Positions 53,233-64,000 of a stretch of DNA of 64,000 nt are shown one piece after another. The translations under genes and the position numbers were made by a program. The notes under the pieces were generated by a model that worked only from the letters and a program-made list of their open reading frames with translations, was not told the origin of the DNA and did no database searches. How positions within the stretch are numbered: the stretch's first letter is position 1; every line of letters starts with the position of its first letter. The stretch comes from Oreocharis arfaki (Eukaryota > Chordata > Aves > Passeriformes > Paramythiidae), in the NCBI GenBank assembly GCA_013398015.1, contig VZRR01010919.1, positions 1,430,675-1,494,674 on the forward strand, written 5' to 3'.

Positions 53233-54730
53233 CTTTTTTTTAAGTAATATTTTAAATCAGGACAGAAAGACAAAATTAAAGATGTGGGTGGACACACCAA
53301 CTTTTTTACCCATGCATGAGCACAGAACACCCCCAGTAGATACTGCTGAAGCCACAGCATATACCAGTAACAAACATTTCTGATATATACCATTTCAACA
53401 TAGACATTAAAAATAAGTATATACTGCAATTCATGCTGAACAAAACACTATCACTGCTACACTGTAACTTTGCTACAAATCTCCTTGCAAAGGGTCAAAT
53501 ATGGGAATCTAGATTCTAATCTGAGCATAAACGAACTTTATGTTGCATATCTCAGCAAGAGTTGAGGAACACTCAGAAACTCTTCTCAGCAGAAATTTTT
53601 CCCAGTTTAGTATTCACAAGTGGGTATATATTTAGCCAGTTCCTTGGGTGCTCTTTTATCTCATCATCAAGACATGCTGCCATGGTATGACCTTCTGGAG
53701 CACAGTCTATAGCAAATATTTACCTTCAAATCTACTTCTCATCACACAATACTGATGGGGAATTTTTTTGTCAAAGGTAGTCCTCTAAGTAGAATTTCAC
53801 CAGACATATTTCATATAACCATTTCTTGGTGTGCATTAGATATTTTCAGACAAGAAGAAAAATATTTTGTCAGAACAGAAATATTTGGTCAGCAACAAAT
53901 ATGGGCTGTTTAAAGAGCAGCTCCCAAAACAGATGTGGTTTCTATTATTGTCTTTTTGCCATCTAACACTAAAATCAGGTCCAATTTATTAAGATTATTA
54001 TTTGTTCAATGCTAAAAATGGCATGCTTAGCAAATGTAAACGCTATCTGTTCAGAAGAACTTGTATTCTAAAGGCAAATTGACAGAATATGATCACACAC
54101 CTCTTTCCCTTACTCCTTTCTATTTCTCTACCATTAAATTTTCCTTGATGGTTTCTGACTTGCTAAATCAGTTGGTTTACTCACTACTACAGAATTAACT
54201 ATGTTAAAAGCAAGAGACCTTGCACTCTTGTATTGGGACTGAATTTCTGACTATCAGAATATTTCATTCCTCAATTATTCAATGAACTAATATGCAAGGT
54301 TTATCTAAGAAGCACACACTGAACATTCCCACGTTACTGCAGTTGCTCTAGATTACCTTCCCCCACCTCTAAAGCAAAGAGTGATAAAATTCTCAGTGTG
54401 CTTTCCCTGTGGATATAACGTTTCTATCCAACAGATGGGTGGATTTCTTCAATCTTTCTAACAAGAATTAATGGGAATTAAAAAAAGGATTTATTGACTA
54501 GTGGCAGATGGCTGAAGGATTTTGCTTAGGTACAACTCATGTAAATTACAAAAAAAGCAAATTCAACCTCTTGCTGTGGACAAGAGGTTACTTCTGCATT
54601 AAATTAGGAGCATTCTGTTCACTGCTAAAAGGAAGTAAACACTTTCCTTTTTATAGCTGAACATTGCTTAACCCAAAAGTCATGTGCTTGAGAACATTAA
54701 GCCAAGGGAATATGAAATTTGCTTTCTATT

Positions 54731-55445
54731 TCACAGGGTCACAGAATGGTTAAGGTTGGAAGGGACCACAGTGGGTCACATTTGGTCCAACCTCCCTGCT
54801 CAAGCAGAGTCATCCCAGAGTACACAGCACAGGATTGCATCCAGACAGTTCTTGCATATCTCCAGTAAGGGCGACTCTGTAATTCTGGACAATCTCTTCC
54901 AAAGCTCGCTCACCCGCACAGTAAAGAAGTTCTTCCTCATGTTCAGGCAGAACTTCCTCGGCATCAGTTTCTGCCCATTGCGTCTTGTCCTATTGCTCAG
55001 TACCACTGAGCAGAGCCTGGCTCCATCCTCTGACACCTCCCTTCAGATACTGACAGACATCAATGAGGTCCCCTCTCAGTCGTCTCTTTTCTTTGCTGAA
55101 CAGGCCCAGCTCCCCCGGCCTTTCCTCTTAAGAGAGATGCTCCAGGCCCTTCATCATCTTTGTCACCCTTTGATGGACCCGCTCCATGTCTGTTTGTCCT
55201 GAGGAGCCCAGAACTGGACACACCACTCCAGATGTGGCCTCACCAGAGCTAACCAGAGGGGCAGGATCACCTCCCCTGACCTTCTGCAATGCTCTCCTAA
55301 TGCACCCCGGGACAGCACTGGCCTCTCGGCCACAAGGGCCCTGCTGGCTCATAGACAGCTTGTTGCCCACCAGGATCCCAAGATCCGTCTCTACAGAGCT
55401 GCTTTTCCATGCCCTTATAAAATCTAACAGCTCTGGGTCTAAAAA
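54731..55445 (-). mobile_element. CR1 LINE, 5'-truncated, 3' end of the reverse transcriptase ORF plus 3' tail
   Basis: CR1 is the dominant non-LTR retrotransposon of birds; copies are nearly always 5'-truncated. Seen on the minus strand: fragments read ETDLGILVGNKLSMSQQ, then GCIRRALQK, then MERVHQRVTKMMKGLEHLS, which are hallmarks of the CR1 ORF2 C-terminal region. Further downstream come EDGARLCSVVLSNRTR and LNMRKNFFTVRVSELWKRL. The two well-preserved stretches (55128-55445 and 54800-55036) are in different frames, so at least one frameshift separates them, and no active enzyme is encoded. The plus-strand left edge reads tcacagggtcacagaatgg, the complement of the typical CR1 3' terminal repeat. 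This is the youngest-looking CR1 in the window. A plus-strand open frame of 172 codons across it is only its antisense. Confidence 0.93.
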
Positions 55446-58267
55446 CACAAGGACTGAAATTTTAGAACACACTTTGATTTTTATGTATTCATAGTAATTT
55501 ATTACTATGCAGAAAATTGATCTCTTCTTTGAGAAAAATTATATTTAGAAAGAAAATATTATCTCTACAAAGATAAAGTATATGTATAAACCCCAAATCA
55601 ATTTATGTAGATTCTATAAAATATTTTAATATTTACTACATTTTTTTCTCATTCACAAAGGTCTTGATAACCTAATATAATATTAAGTTACAAGCTCTGA
55701 AGCCTCAGAAATTATACATAAAAAAGACAATTATTTATTTATAGGTCCCCATTAAATGTTTATGCTTTTTTGAGCTAAAAAAAAAAAGAAACTATTTTAT
55801 GTTGTTATAATTACAGAAACTAATCAGAGAGCTAATCTTTGTTTCTGGCAAAAAGAAAACAACTAAAAATATCTTCTGTCAAGACATAATAGTATTTAAT
55901 CTATATGTGCATTTTAATATAATTTATATTTTAATATTTTTCTTATGCTCCATTTAATTTTTAAAAGCACACTGGAAACAGGTTAAGAGGATGGTTTGGG
56001 GCACTGGTTTACTGCTTGCTTTTTTTTTTTCTCCAGAACAATAACCTAGATATTTGTGTAATCTGTTTGAAATCTTTTCTCTTACTAAAAAACCCTCTAT
56101 GAGAACAGTTAAAATTATAATTACTAGGGTATTTCAGCTCTATCTAGAAGTAATATTAGTTGCAATTCCAAAATGTTAATGGATTTTCATGTTATAGGCT
56201 TTAGTTGAAGCTAGCCTTTATCAGCCTCGACTGAAATTGCAAAACCAGCCTTAAAAGACCTCTAAGAATGTTACCTCATCATACAATATAATTTCTGGTA
56301 AATTTCCAAAACTAGCAACACTGTTCCCAAATTTTATCTGCTCCTGAAAGTATTAATGTAGATATAACATACATATATTATCAAACCTACCCAATCCTAC
56401 CCAGAAGTTTAAAAGAGTTTACGCATTGCGTGATTCGCTGGTAGATAAGTATGTTCTGAAGAACAGCGTGCAGTTTAGAAAGTAGTCAACCCTGACTACA
56501 AGCCCAATGTGTACTCCGAATCAGTTTTCTTTACTAATGCAGCCCAGGTTCTTGAAGAGCTTGAATGGCTATACATAAAGATAAACTGAAGGACATGACC
56601 CATCAGGCGTTTATTAGGAAATGTTTCCTACAGTTCAGTCACTGTTAATATTGCTGCTCTGTTGAAAACAGTAGCAATTTTACTTTACATATTTAGTCTG
56701 CAAATCCAACATGAATGCAAGAACCTCATGAAAAGACAATTAAATTGAGAAAAAACCACAACCCTACTTTTCACTTATCACATTAAAATATTGCAACACA
56801 AACGTACATACACACAGAGAAATTATAGCTTTGGCAGAAAACACAAACTTCTACAAACTTAGCCAACCAAACAAAAGCACCAGTTTACAGAACTATTTTC
56901 AATTCTTAATGGCTCCATGGGTAAAAAACAATTAGTGAAGTCAATAATTTGTCACATATGCTTACTGCTGGTAGATTACAAAGCTGTCTTCCATGTCCTG
57001 TTCTCAGCCCACAGTGACAGCTATATTCTTAGAAAATTTATGTCAAATTGGTTTGCAAAAAATGCAGCTAGAAAATTAAGAATTAAATCCCACTAACGTG
57101 ATGAAAAAATACGTGTTCCCAAGTCTAACTGAATTTCCACATACCTAAAGTCCAAATAATTTAACTCAAAAAGTTAGACTTTCTTGCTATCTTTTAAGTA
57201 TAGCTAATACAAGTCTATACCTTTCATTTTGTATTTACTATGGGTTTCAATGATTTAAAAATTAAGAAAGTGGGAAGTGAAGCAGTTGAAATATTTAATG
57301 CTTAATTAGACTTAATGAACTTTAAATGAGTTTTTAAAGTGTGTGTGGGATGGTGGCCTGAATTCTGTTCCGTACTAAAAATATACTTTCATAGAACATT
57401 CATACTGAATGCAAGCAACTTAACCTTTGAAAGGTGTGTTGGCATTCTAACGATTTTTCACTGTAACAATTGAAACAGATCACTTTTCTCACTTGAATAT
57501 TTGCATTTTAAAAAGTCAAGTCCTTCTGTAATTTACTGTTACAAAATGTGACAATTATTTGTATTAAATTGTGATTAGTACAAACAAGAAAAAACATAAC
57601 ATGTAGCTTCCATACATAAGGTAGAGCACTTCTGAAAGTACCAAATGTAAGATGCAATATCACTTTATTTTATTTTTTTCAAGGTATACCAAAAGATATA
57701 AGTACAAGCCAATCCTATCTAATTTATATACAAACTTTGGTTAATTTTTTTTCTAATCAATAAATCCACAAATTACACTTTTTTCAATAGAGCCAGCCTG
57801 CATATAAACTATTTGGAACAGATTAGTTTATGAGCAAGTCATTGACCATGAAGTCTGAAAAGAGAAGCATAGGATAATGATACAAAGTAACAAAAATATA
57901 TAAATATTAAAATACTTATATTTTTAATATAAACCGGTGACGTGAGTTTTTTGAAATCATTCTTTCAACCTATTTGATGCAAGCAAAACCAAGCGTCAAT
58001 TAGCTAAAGTTCTTTATAACTCCCAATTAAAATTAATTGAATTAATATATTGAAAAACAAATTCAACATAAAGAACTGTTTTCATTGAATCTCTGCTAGC
58101 AAGAGCTACAGGGTGTAGCTTTTTCAAGAAAAAAATATGACAGTATTTATGGGAAAAAGTAATTTATCTTGCACCGAGTCCTCAGTAAAAATACTCACAC
58201 ATTTCTACATGCACAGCAATCTCCTTTGAACTTTACTCAGCATTTCCAAACCTCCTAAAATTTATAT

Positions 58268-58358
58268 TTTCATTTTTTCCCATTCTCTTCTCATCTCTCT
58301 TATATTTTGTATTCTTCCTCTTATTCTAAGTAACATATTCCTCCTCCTCTCAATCTCT
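58268..58358 (+). repeat. Pyrimidine-rich low-complexity stretch
   Basis: About 90 bp of mostly C and T with short interruptions. It is purine-rich in the transcript of the host gene. Confidence 0.7.
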
Positions 58359-60702
58359 ATATTAGAATTAAATGGTGTCCACAGTATGTCTTAAAGAACA
58401 CTTTGCATTGCATATGCAACTTCCTCATAAATCAATTCCTTGGCTTGAAATTCAGGATGAGAGTAGATGTATCAGTTTAAAAATTCACATGGATGGAAAA
58501 GTTAATATAGATTGTGGTATTTCAGCTGCTGGGAGGAGACACACACACACATGCTATTATGAAGAAGGGACAGCGCTGCCTTGGTCTGTTTTGTCTGCCT
58601 CTCCCACATTGTTAATTAAAGTCTTTTGTCCTTGTACTGACACCAACTTTGCTAAAAGATTCCTGACTGCTTGCCGTGCTCTTTTACGATTGCCACTTCT
58701 CTTTCAAATAACTAAGTGTAGGTTTAGGTGGGTGTTTGGAAAGTCAGTCTTCCATGGTGATCCACATCAAGTTTGTAAGTGGCTTTGTACTCCAGAAACG
58801 CTGCAAATACTACATACATAGACTGCTTAAAGTTTTCACCCATGTTAATTAAGAAAAGTACACTCAAGAAAAATTGTCATCCTCATGAAGATAAAGAATA
58901 TTCAGTACACCAATTATCTGAATATCATCTTTAAATTCCTTGGCTGGATTATGTAATTATTAAAATGCAGTTGCAGTTATGTTCCTGGTATCTCAGACAA
59001 TAATAAGGTTAAGTGCTCTAATGATTTTTTTTTCCCTTATTTGTTACTGGATACCTATAGAACTTCTGCACTGTACAGAAGATCACTCAAAAGCAGGACA
59101 CACCAAACAAGTTAACACAGAATCAAAACGTCCTAAAACTCTTCCTTCCCAGGCTCATTTCTAAGGGAGATGAGCTCTCTCCTTTTCAAGCTTTTCCCTG
59201 CACAGGTATTATTTTATTTCAAGTACCACAGTAATCTTTGCAGCTCAGGAAAATGGGCTCTGAATAATTTACCATTTTAAATTTTTTTTTGGATTTCATT
59301 TTGCACTCCAAAAGATTTGAGGTACCAATGCCGATTCAACTAAAATTCTCATGACTGAAAAAATTGATGGGTTTAATCTATCTAGATTACTAGCTACACA
59401 AAAATAAGAACAACAAAAGATCTCTGTTAACTCATTCAGATCAATGTGCCCAGCCTACAATTTTGTCTTGAGATAAACTGCCTCTCTGTCAATCCCTGAT
59501 GCCTCCTTCTCCCTCTTGTCCAATCTATTCTGCAATGAGTCCTTCAGAGGCTACATGGAAGTAGTTTCACACCTGCTTCACAGCAAAACTCCTCAAGTAT
59601 GATTCCAGAGTTAAAATGCTGCAACTAGACAGAACAAGTGCAGAAGACTTAGTTACTGGAACTCTATGTAGCGAGTGATATATGTTGGACAGAGACATCA
59701 AAATGCAGCCTGATTTTTGACAATCACATGCTCTGAAGAAGTTGATGCTTTAATAATTTTCTATTGATTTTATAAAGGTAAATGGAACAATTACAAAAAA
59801 GGAGAGAAACTTTGATTGAACAACAAAATCTTGACCCAATAATCACAATTTCTGCCCCTTTCCCCCAAAAAATCCTTTTAAGATTACAAAACCCACTGTA
59901 ATGGGCAACTTGTATAATATGCTACTCTTGGGATTATGGGAAGAAAGACTAACAGTTACGATAAAAATATATTTTTGGAAGAATATGATGTAATAACTCA
60001 CCAAGCATGTAGAATTTCCCAAACAAGGCATCCTCAGAGAGAACTAAGTCATAAGAGAGCATTCAAAAGGCTGCCAGAAGAATGTTATAAGGCAACTGAG
60101 CAGAATTCAGTGTCAGAAAACACAAACAGGGAGCTGCTCAGGAAAATGTCACAAGCCAGGATGACACAAAAAAAAAGTAAAAAAAACCTTTTATTGACTA
60201 AGAGGGAAGGGCAACACTCAAGTAGAACACAAGCAAGCCACCAACCAACCATTAAGTTGCTATTCCACAGCCTGTTAACTAAATTTCGGAGGGAAAACCA
60301 GTACAGTTCTGAAAGCACCAACAGTGCTGGCAAGTACACTGCATTGGAGTAGTTGTTCAAGAGCCTCAAACAACACAAGGATAAGATGATTGGTACCAGA
60401 GAAAAAGAAAAGGTGCATATGAATGTCATTGTTGCATAGCAGTAAGGAATTCTTAACTCACAGTCTTTTTCTTTTTGCTAACTTGATTTTATGACTGATC
60501 ATATACAGCTTATTACCAAAAAACTGTCAGGACAATCCTGGCTCCCTGAGACTATTTCCAGCTCTATATCCAATTGGCTCCAATGTAATACTTTGTACCC
60601 TGCTGAAAAGGGTAAGAAATCAATCTCATCTGTACTTAAGAATGTAAAACTACAAAATGGTACCAGTGAAACACAGATTGTCACGTGTTGATATTTTATT
60701 TG

Positions 60703-60742
60703 AAAAAAAAACAACCAACAAAAAACAACCAACAAAAACAAC
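60703..60742 (+). repeat. A/C-rich tract on the left flank of the solo LTR
   Basis: A9 followed by ACAACCAACAAAA-type sequence running up to the LTR edge. Probably the left half of the pre-integration tract. Confidence 0.8.
60737..60742. repeat. Target-site duplication, left copy (AACAAC)
   Basis: Six bases immediately left of the LTR that are repeated exactly at 61415-61420. They fit a retroviral integration duplication but lie within an A/C-rich tract where short matches are common. Confidence 0.65.
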
Positions 60743-60949
60743 TGACGCTCGCTCAGGGTCGCCCAGATCGGGCAGCGTCAGTGGCCGGTCGCAGCCCTCA
60801 GAGGCTGACAGCCTCAGGGAGCAAACCCGAGTCCCCACTGCACGCCCTGCAGCTCCGAGAGCAGCAGCTGGCCCCAGCTACAGGGGGCGAGCAGTGAGCT
60901 GGCCGAGGCACAGAAGCACAAGGAGGGCTGCCAGGTGCTTTTCCGGACG

Positions 60950-60955
60950 GTTTAT
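60950..60955 (-). terminator. Polyadenylation signal of the solo LTR
   Basis: Plus-strand ggtttattcgg is CCGAATAAACC on the minus strand. This is the R-region polyadenylation hexamer, in the same orientation as the surrounding gene. Confidence 0.6.
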
Positions 60956-61023
60956 TCGGAGAACAGGGACACACACCAAAGGGGAGCAGGGACAGAAGCC
61001 GAAAATTAAGGGGTGACAGGGGG

Positions 61024-61031
61024 TTTTATAG
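61024..61031 (-). promoter_or_regulatory. TATA box of the solo LTR
   Basis: Plus-strand gggttttatagagg gives CTCTATAAAACCCC on the minus strand. It lies about 70 bp upstream of the AATAAA signal, as expected for an LTR promoter. Whether it still drives transcription cannot be told. It would act in the same direction as the host gene. Confidence 0.6.
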
Positions 61032-61414
61032 AGGAAAGGATAGAGGCAGAGAAAACTTGAGGAACCAATGACAGGGAAAGACAGGGGAGGAGTGAAGGGT
61101 ACAACAACAAATGGGATATAAGGAAAGGAGGGTACAATAAATTGACAATTCAACAAACCAATGAAGCGTCGAACAGCCAAGAATTTTCCAGAGCTTAATA
61201 CATAGTAATAAAACTTATGAATATGCCTAACTCTAACTTAGTAATACGACATAATGGTCAACAGCCAATAAGAAGGGAAAGTTTTAAACTTGTTGGAAAG
61301 GGAGAATGGAGGCTTACCATAACTGGAAAAGTATTTTAAACTTGGGCCTCGCCCCACCACTTTTGGTCCCTAGTTTGGATGTTTTGCTCCTGGTGGAGCT
61401 GAGCGACCACCACA

Positions 61415-61420
61415 AACAAC
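61415..61420. repeat. Target-site duplication, right copy (AACAAC)
   Basis: Exact copy of the six bases at 60737-60742, directly abutting the CA end of the LTR. Confidence 0.65.
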
Positions 61421-61482
61421 CATAAAAAACCAACCAACGAACCAACCAAACACCAAAAAAAGCCAAATAAACCAACCCCCAA
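61421..61482 (+). repeat. A/C-rich tract on the right flank of the solo LTR
   Basis: CCAACCAA and CAAACACC-type sequence beginning directly after the target-site duplication. Its composition matches the left flank. Confidence 0.8.
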
Positions 61483-63545
61483 GTAGGTATGTTTGCACTA
61501 ACTAATATTAATGTCACTGTGGACCTGTAGAGAGATTAAAAGCAACAGATATGGAAACAGGAAAAAAAAACCCTAGGTGTGATTTGGAGTTTAGGGACTG
61601 CCATTTCTTTCTGAAAATCGTATCAATTCTTTGAGAGAGAGATGCATGTTGCAAACATATAGAAAGCAGCTTTCCAGAGAGATTACAACATTTTTCTCTG
61701 AAACCCAATAAAATATTTTTTGGTTTATTTCATTTGGTCCAGATGCACTGTGCCATCATGAATGCTCAGCAAAATTTATGAATGAATTGTACCCTGCCAA
61801 GAGCTATGCTGGTAACTCAGCAAGATCTTTGCATATCACTTTGGCATATGAAAAGACCAATTCAATTTGTCCAATATTCTCAATATTCAATTCAATTTTT
61901 ATGAATTACTTCATATTCTGTATTGTGCTACTTTAAATGCCCATGATGAGCATCTTCAAAGGCTTTAGCATGAAACAGAACAACTGAAACTTCTCTGCAG
62001 GATCAGCAATAGGAAAAAGGACACAAAATTCATAACTTTCTTCTACTTATAATGTGGAAAATGTAAAGCTCTTAAAATGAACTAACAGTTGGAAAAATAT
62101 CTCTTAGGAAGAAAAATAACCCCATATGCTTAGCACATGGAAATTACTCAGGTATCTGCATGGCTTGTTAATTATACTATGAGGCCTCTCTGTTCAACAG
62201 CGCTGACAGTATTTGTGTCCACTTTTGCAATTTTCTCTTGCAACAGAATTAAACTGTACAGCTTTGGGGCACAGGCTGTGCTCAGGAATCCTAAAGTGCC
62301 TAGTTCTCGAGGATTGTAGTTCTTACGGGAGGGCAGAGCCATAGACTGACGGAGATAGTCTTTCTCAATTTAGGCTAATCCAATGGATGGCTTTGATGGT
62401 TAAAACCTACACCTTGGATTTCAATCCATATTCAAGATGTGAGCTGGTATTGCAAGCACAGTCCAACAGAGGAGGGGCAATAGTGCTGACTATTGTCATT
62501 AACCAGGCTGCTCAATTCTAAACATGCTGAAACATTTCTCAGAGTTGAGACCTTTATTTCCATATACAATTATCAATAATTGAGCTTTAACCATTGATCA
62601 TCAATTTTTCAGCCTTATGTTACAAAGTATCTCATCTTTAAGGTAGTCTTTTTTCACTTTCCTTTGTAACTTTAAGATGACATGACTAGATGGTTTAATA
62701 GTGTCACTGGCAATTCCAGGAGTGCCCTTAACTCCTAGAAAACTCAAGGATGTGAAATGTTTGATGAATAGAGACCTTAGAGATACAGGTAGTTCTACTA
62801 AATGCTTTTTGGTTTTTTTTTTAAATTTCTCCCAGAGCTTTGACTTTTGTTTCATTGTTCTGCTTTAATTCCCTGCTTGTCCTCCAAAAGCCAAGCCCTT
62901 TTACCCACTGAGACTGCAGTTTTAAGAGACTTATGGATTCAACTATATTCAGTAAATGGATAACATTCATGAGGAAAAAAGTGGCATTGCCAAGACATTT
63001 TGAACACTCAAGTTGAATATTTGTTAGGCGACTTAGTACAAATATTAGGATGTGGCAAACAGCAATTCATAAAGCTACAAATAATAGAAGAAGCAAGACC
63101 AAAAAAGTCAGAGCAGTACTTTTTGTCTGTTATTCCAAATGCACATTAGGTTCACCTGTTTATACAGCAAGACAACAAAATCCCAAAGAATAAAATATTA
63201 GAAATTCAAATGAGAAATCTTACGAAGAGCACAATGTGAACTTAACTTCCTTTTTCTTCCCTGTTTGAAGAAGTTACAAATTTGAAAACAGATTAAAAAA
63301 AAAATAGCAACATAGTTACATGTTCCCAGCAAAAGAGGTCTCTAACACATCAAAGCAGCAAACTACTGTAGTAGCAGGGGGACCTAACAGCAGGACTGTT
63401 ACAGCAAAAACCACCTTGCTCTTATACAATCAACATCTGTGCTTCCTAAATGACAAAGTAAATGAACATAATGGTTAATGCCCTGCATTCACATTTTGCC
63501 ACCTGCATATGCACAGCAATATAATGAGCGATGAAATCAGATAGC

Positions 63546-63570
63546 AAAAAAAAAAAAAAAAAAAAAAAAA
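63546..63570 (+). repeat. A25 homopolymer
   Basis: 25 consecutive A. No AATAAA hexamer lies just upstream, so a retroposed mRNA tail is not supported. Confidence 0.9.
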
Positions 63571-64000
63571 GAATCTCTGATCCGTCTCTCCACTTCCCTT
63601 GAACATCCATATGAAATGTGTTTATATGCAGCAAAACACCATACTAAAGCTCTACAGATAACCCAAACAATCAACACTATTAGCTGTAAAAAGATCAAGA
63701 CGTAGTCAGCAATGTGACTTCATAATTTGACAAGACGAAATAAAAATATTGGAGTAGGTCCTACTTGCTTGTCTATATTCAGTAATTTTATAAATGTAAT
63801 TTTGTCATAATGCTAGAAATCTCAGTTAAGCAATTACTAAAAGCTTACACACCTGGAACTTTTTAAGAATAGAGGCAGTGAAAAACCCTTCAACTATTAT
63901 CATGTAAGCCTCAAACCCCTCAAATAACATTCTAGGGCCACACCTGTTGGCTTCTATACCTATCGGTACTTTAAAGCCTGAAAATACTATTTGAGAAAAA

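Larger units (their letters stand above)
60743..61414 (-). mobile_element. Solo LTR of an endogenous retrovirus (probably ERVK/class II)
   Basis: A 672-bp GC- and CpG-rich block stands out from the AT-rich intron. Read on the minus strand it starts TGTGGTGGTC at 61414 and ends GAGCGTCA at 60743, the TG...CA form of retroviral LTRs. In the same orientation it has a TATAAA box near 61024-61031 and an AATAAA polyadenylation signal near 60950-60955, spaced as in a U3-R-U5 layout. The bases just outside are AACAAC at both 60737-60742 and 61415-61420, a perfect 6-bp target-site duplication. No primer-binding site or viral gene adjoins either end, so this is a solo LTR left by recombination. A 6-bp duplication is typical of class II (beta/alpha-like) elements. 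The duplication lies in A/C-rich low-complexity DNA, which slightly weakens it. Short open frames on both strands across it are not genes. Confidence 0.82.
38834..64000 (-). other. Partial phase-1 intron upstream of the first EF-hand exon (at least 25.2 kb)
   Basis: Ends with a T-rich tract and TTTTCAG acceptor on the minus strand and runs off the right edge. The preceding exon should encode the Cys-rich Kazal module (CGSDG-like motif). I did not find it, so it should lie beyond base 64000. Contents: a GC-richer block at about 40240-40680, a TA/CA-rich region near 43690-43770, an 84-nt purine run at 44361-44444, CR1 fragments at 47145-47353 and 54731-55445, a pyrimidine-rich stretch at 58268-58358, a solo LTR at 60743-61414, and a 25-A homopolymer at 63546-63570. 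The intervals 41072-45850, 49600-50650 and 55500-58370 hold only AT-rich unique sequence with no notable open frame. Confidence 0.7.

Noticed and set aside
52891..53429. Minus-strand frames of about 100 codons rich in Phe and Leu
   Set aside because: The Phe runs come from the A16 and poly-A/CAAAAA tracts at 52963-52978 and 53182-53232. No family resemblance.
54684..55202. 172-codon plus-strand open frame, the longest in the window
   Set aside because: It runs antisense through the CR1 element at 54731-55445, whose coding direction is minus. It is a by-product of the repeat.
58372..58821. 149-codon plus-strand open frame
   Set aside because: No recognisable domain, no splice or promoter context, opposite strand to the host gene, and a length still possible by chance over 64 kb.
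59936..60429. 138-codon plus-strand and 114-codon minus-strand overlapping frames
   Set aside because: Both unrecognised. The plus frame is rich in Lys, Arg, Gln and Ser from A-rich DNA. Simultaneous opening of both strands suggests composition rather than coding.
60657..61180. Overlapping open frames of 70-119 codons on both strands
   Set aside because: They lie mostly across the GC-rich solo LTR (one begins in its A/C-rich left flank), where stop codons are rare. No viral or host protein motif is present.
63500..63575. A25 run as the tail of a processed pseudogene
   Set aside because: No AATAAA signal just upstream, no coding similarity and no flanking direct repeats noticed.
38834..64000. 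Search for the preceding Kazal/follistatin exon
   Set aside because: No minus-strand frame shows the Cys-rich CGSDG-type motif, so the exon probably lies beyond the right edge.
1..64000. CRISPR arrays, tRNA, rRNA, operons or mitochondrial inserts
   Set aside because: No regularly spaced direct repeats with unique spacers, no cloverleaf or rRNA landmarks, and no mitochondrial protein frames were seen. The window is ordinary vertebrate intronic DNA.

Overview
This window is a stretch of vertebrate nuclear DNA, almost certainly from a bird. The lineage call rests on dispersed CR1 LINE fragments with the avian-type 3' end, a GC-rich LTR of the kind avian endogenous retroviruses leave behind, and a block of 'tgctccag'-type imperfect repeats that I associate with avian retroviral repeats. 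Base composition is very AT-rich: hand counts on sampled lines give roughly one third G+C. There is no bacterial-style gene organisation, no operon, no CRISPR array, no tRNA or rRNA, and no intact transposon.

Only one gene is supported. Two coding exons lie on the minus strand, at 38637-38833 (197 bp) and 29599-29719 (121 bp). Both have consensus splice sites and compatible reading phase. Joined, they encode the two-EF-hand calcium-binding segment of a follistatin-related protein of the FSTL4/FSTL5 family. The whole window therefore appears to lie inside one large gene: more than 25 kb of the upstream intron (38834-64000), a complete 8,917-bp intron (29720-38636), and more than 29 kb of the downstream intron (1-29598). 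The preceding Kazal/follistatin exon and the following immunoglobulin-domain exon were looked for and not found, so they should lie beyond the two edges. Paralogue assignment is genuinely ambiguous, as discussed under the exons and the first finding.

The rest is intron with mobile-element debris. There are four CR1 pieces: 14195-14520 (+), 19731-19836 (-), 47145-47353 (+) and 54731-55445 (-, the best preserved). A retrovirus-derived repeat block with three imperfect ~45-bp units lies at about 36690-37192. A solo LTR lies at 60743-61414 in minus orientation, with TATA and AATAAA signals and a perfect 6-bp target-site duplication. Scattered through the introns are microsatellites, an 84-nt uninterrupted polypurine run, several A/C-rich tracts and homopolymers.

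Most other open reading frames are short, unrecognised and compatible with chance or with antisense of repeats. The more interesting non-coding observations are a triple DR4-spaced GGGTCA-type array near 11.36 kb, a GC-richer 0.4-kb block with an octamer motif near 40.2-40.7 kb, and an isolated 150-codon frame with two hydrophobic segments at 23616-24068. No novel multi-gene system was found.
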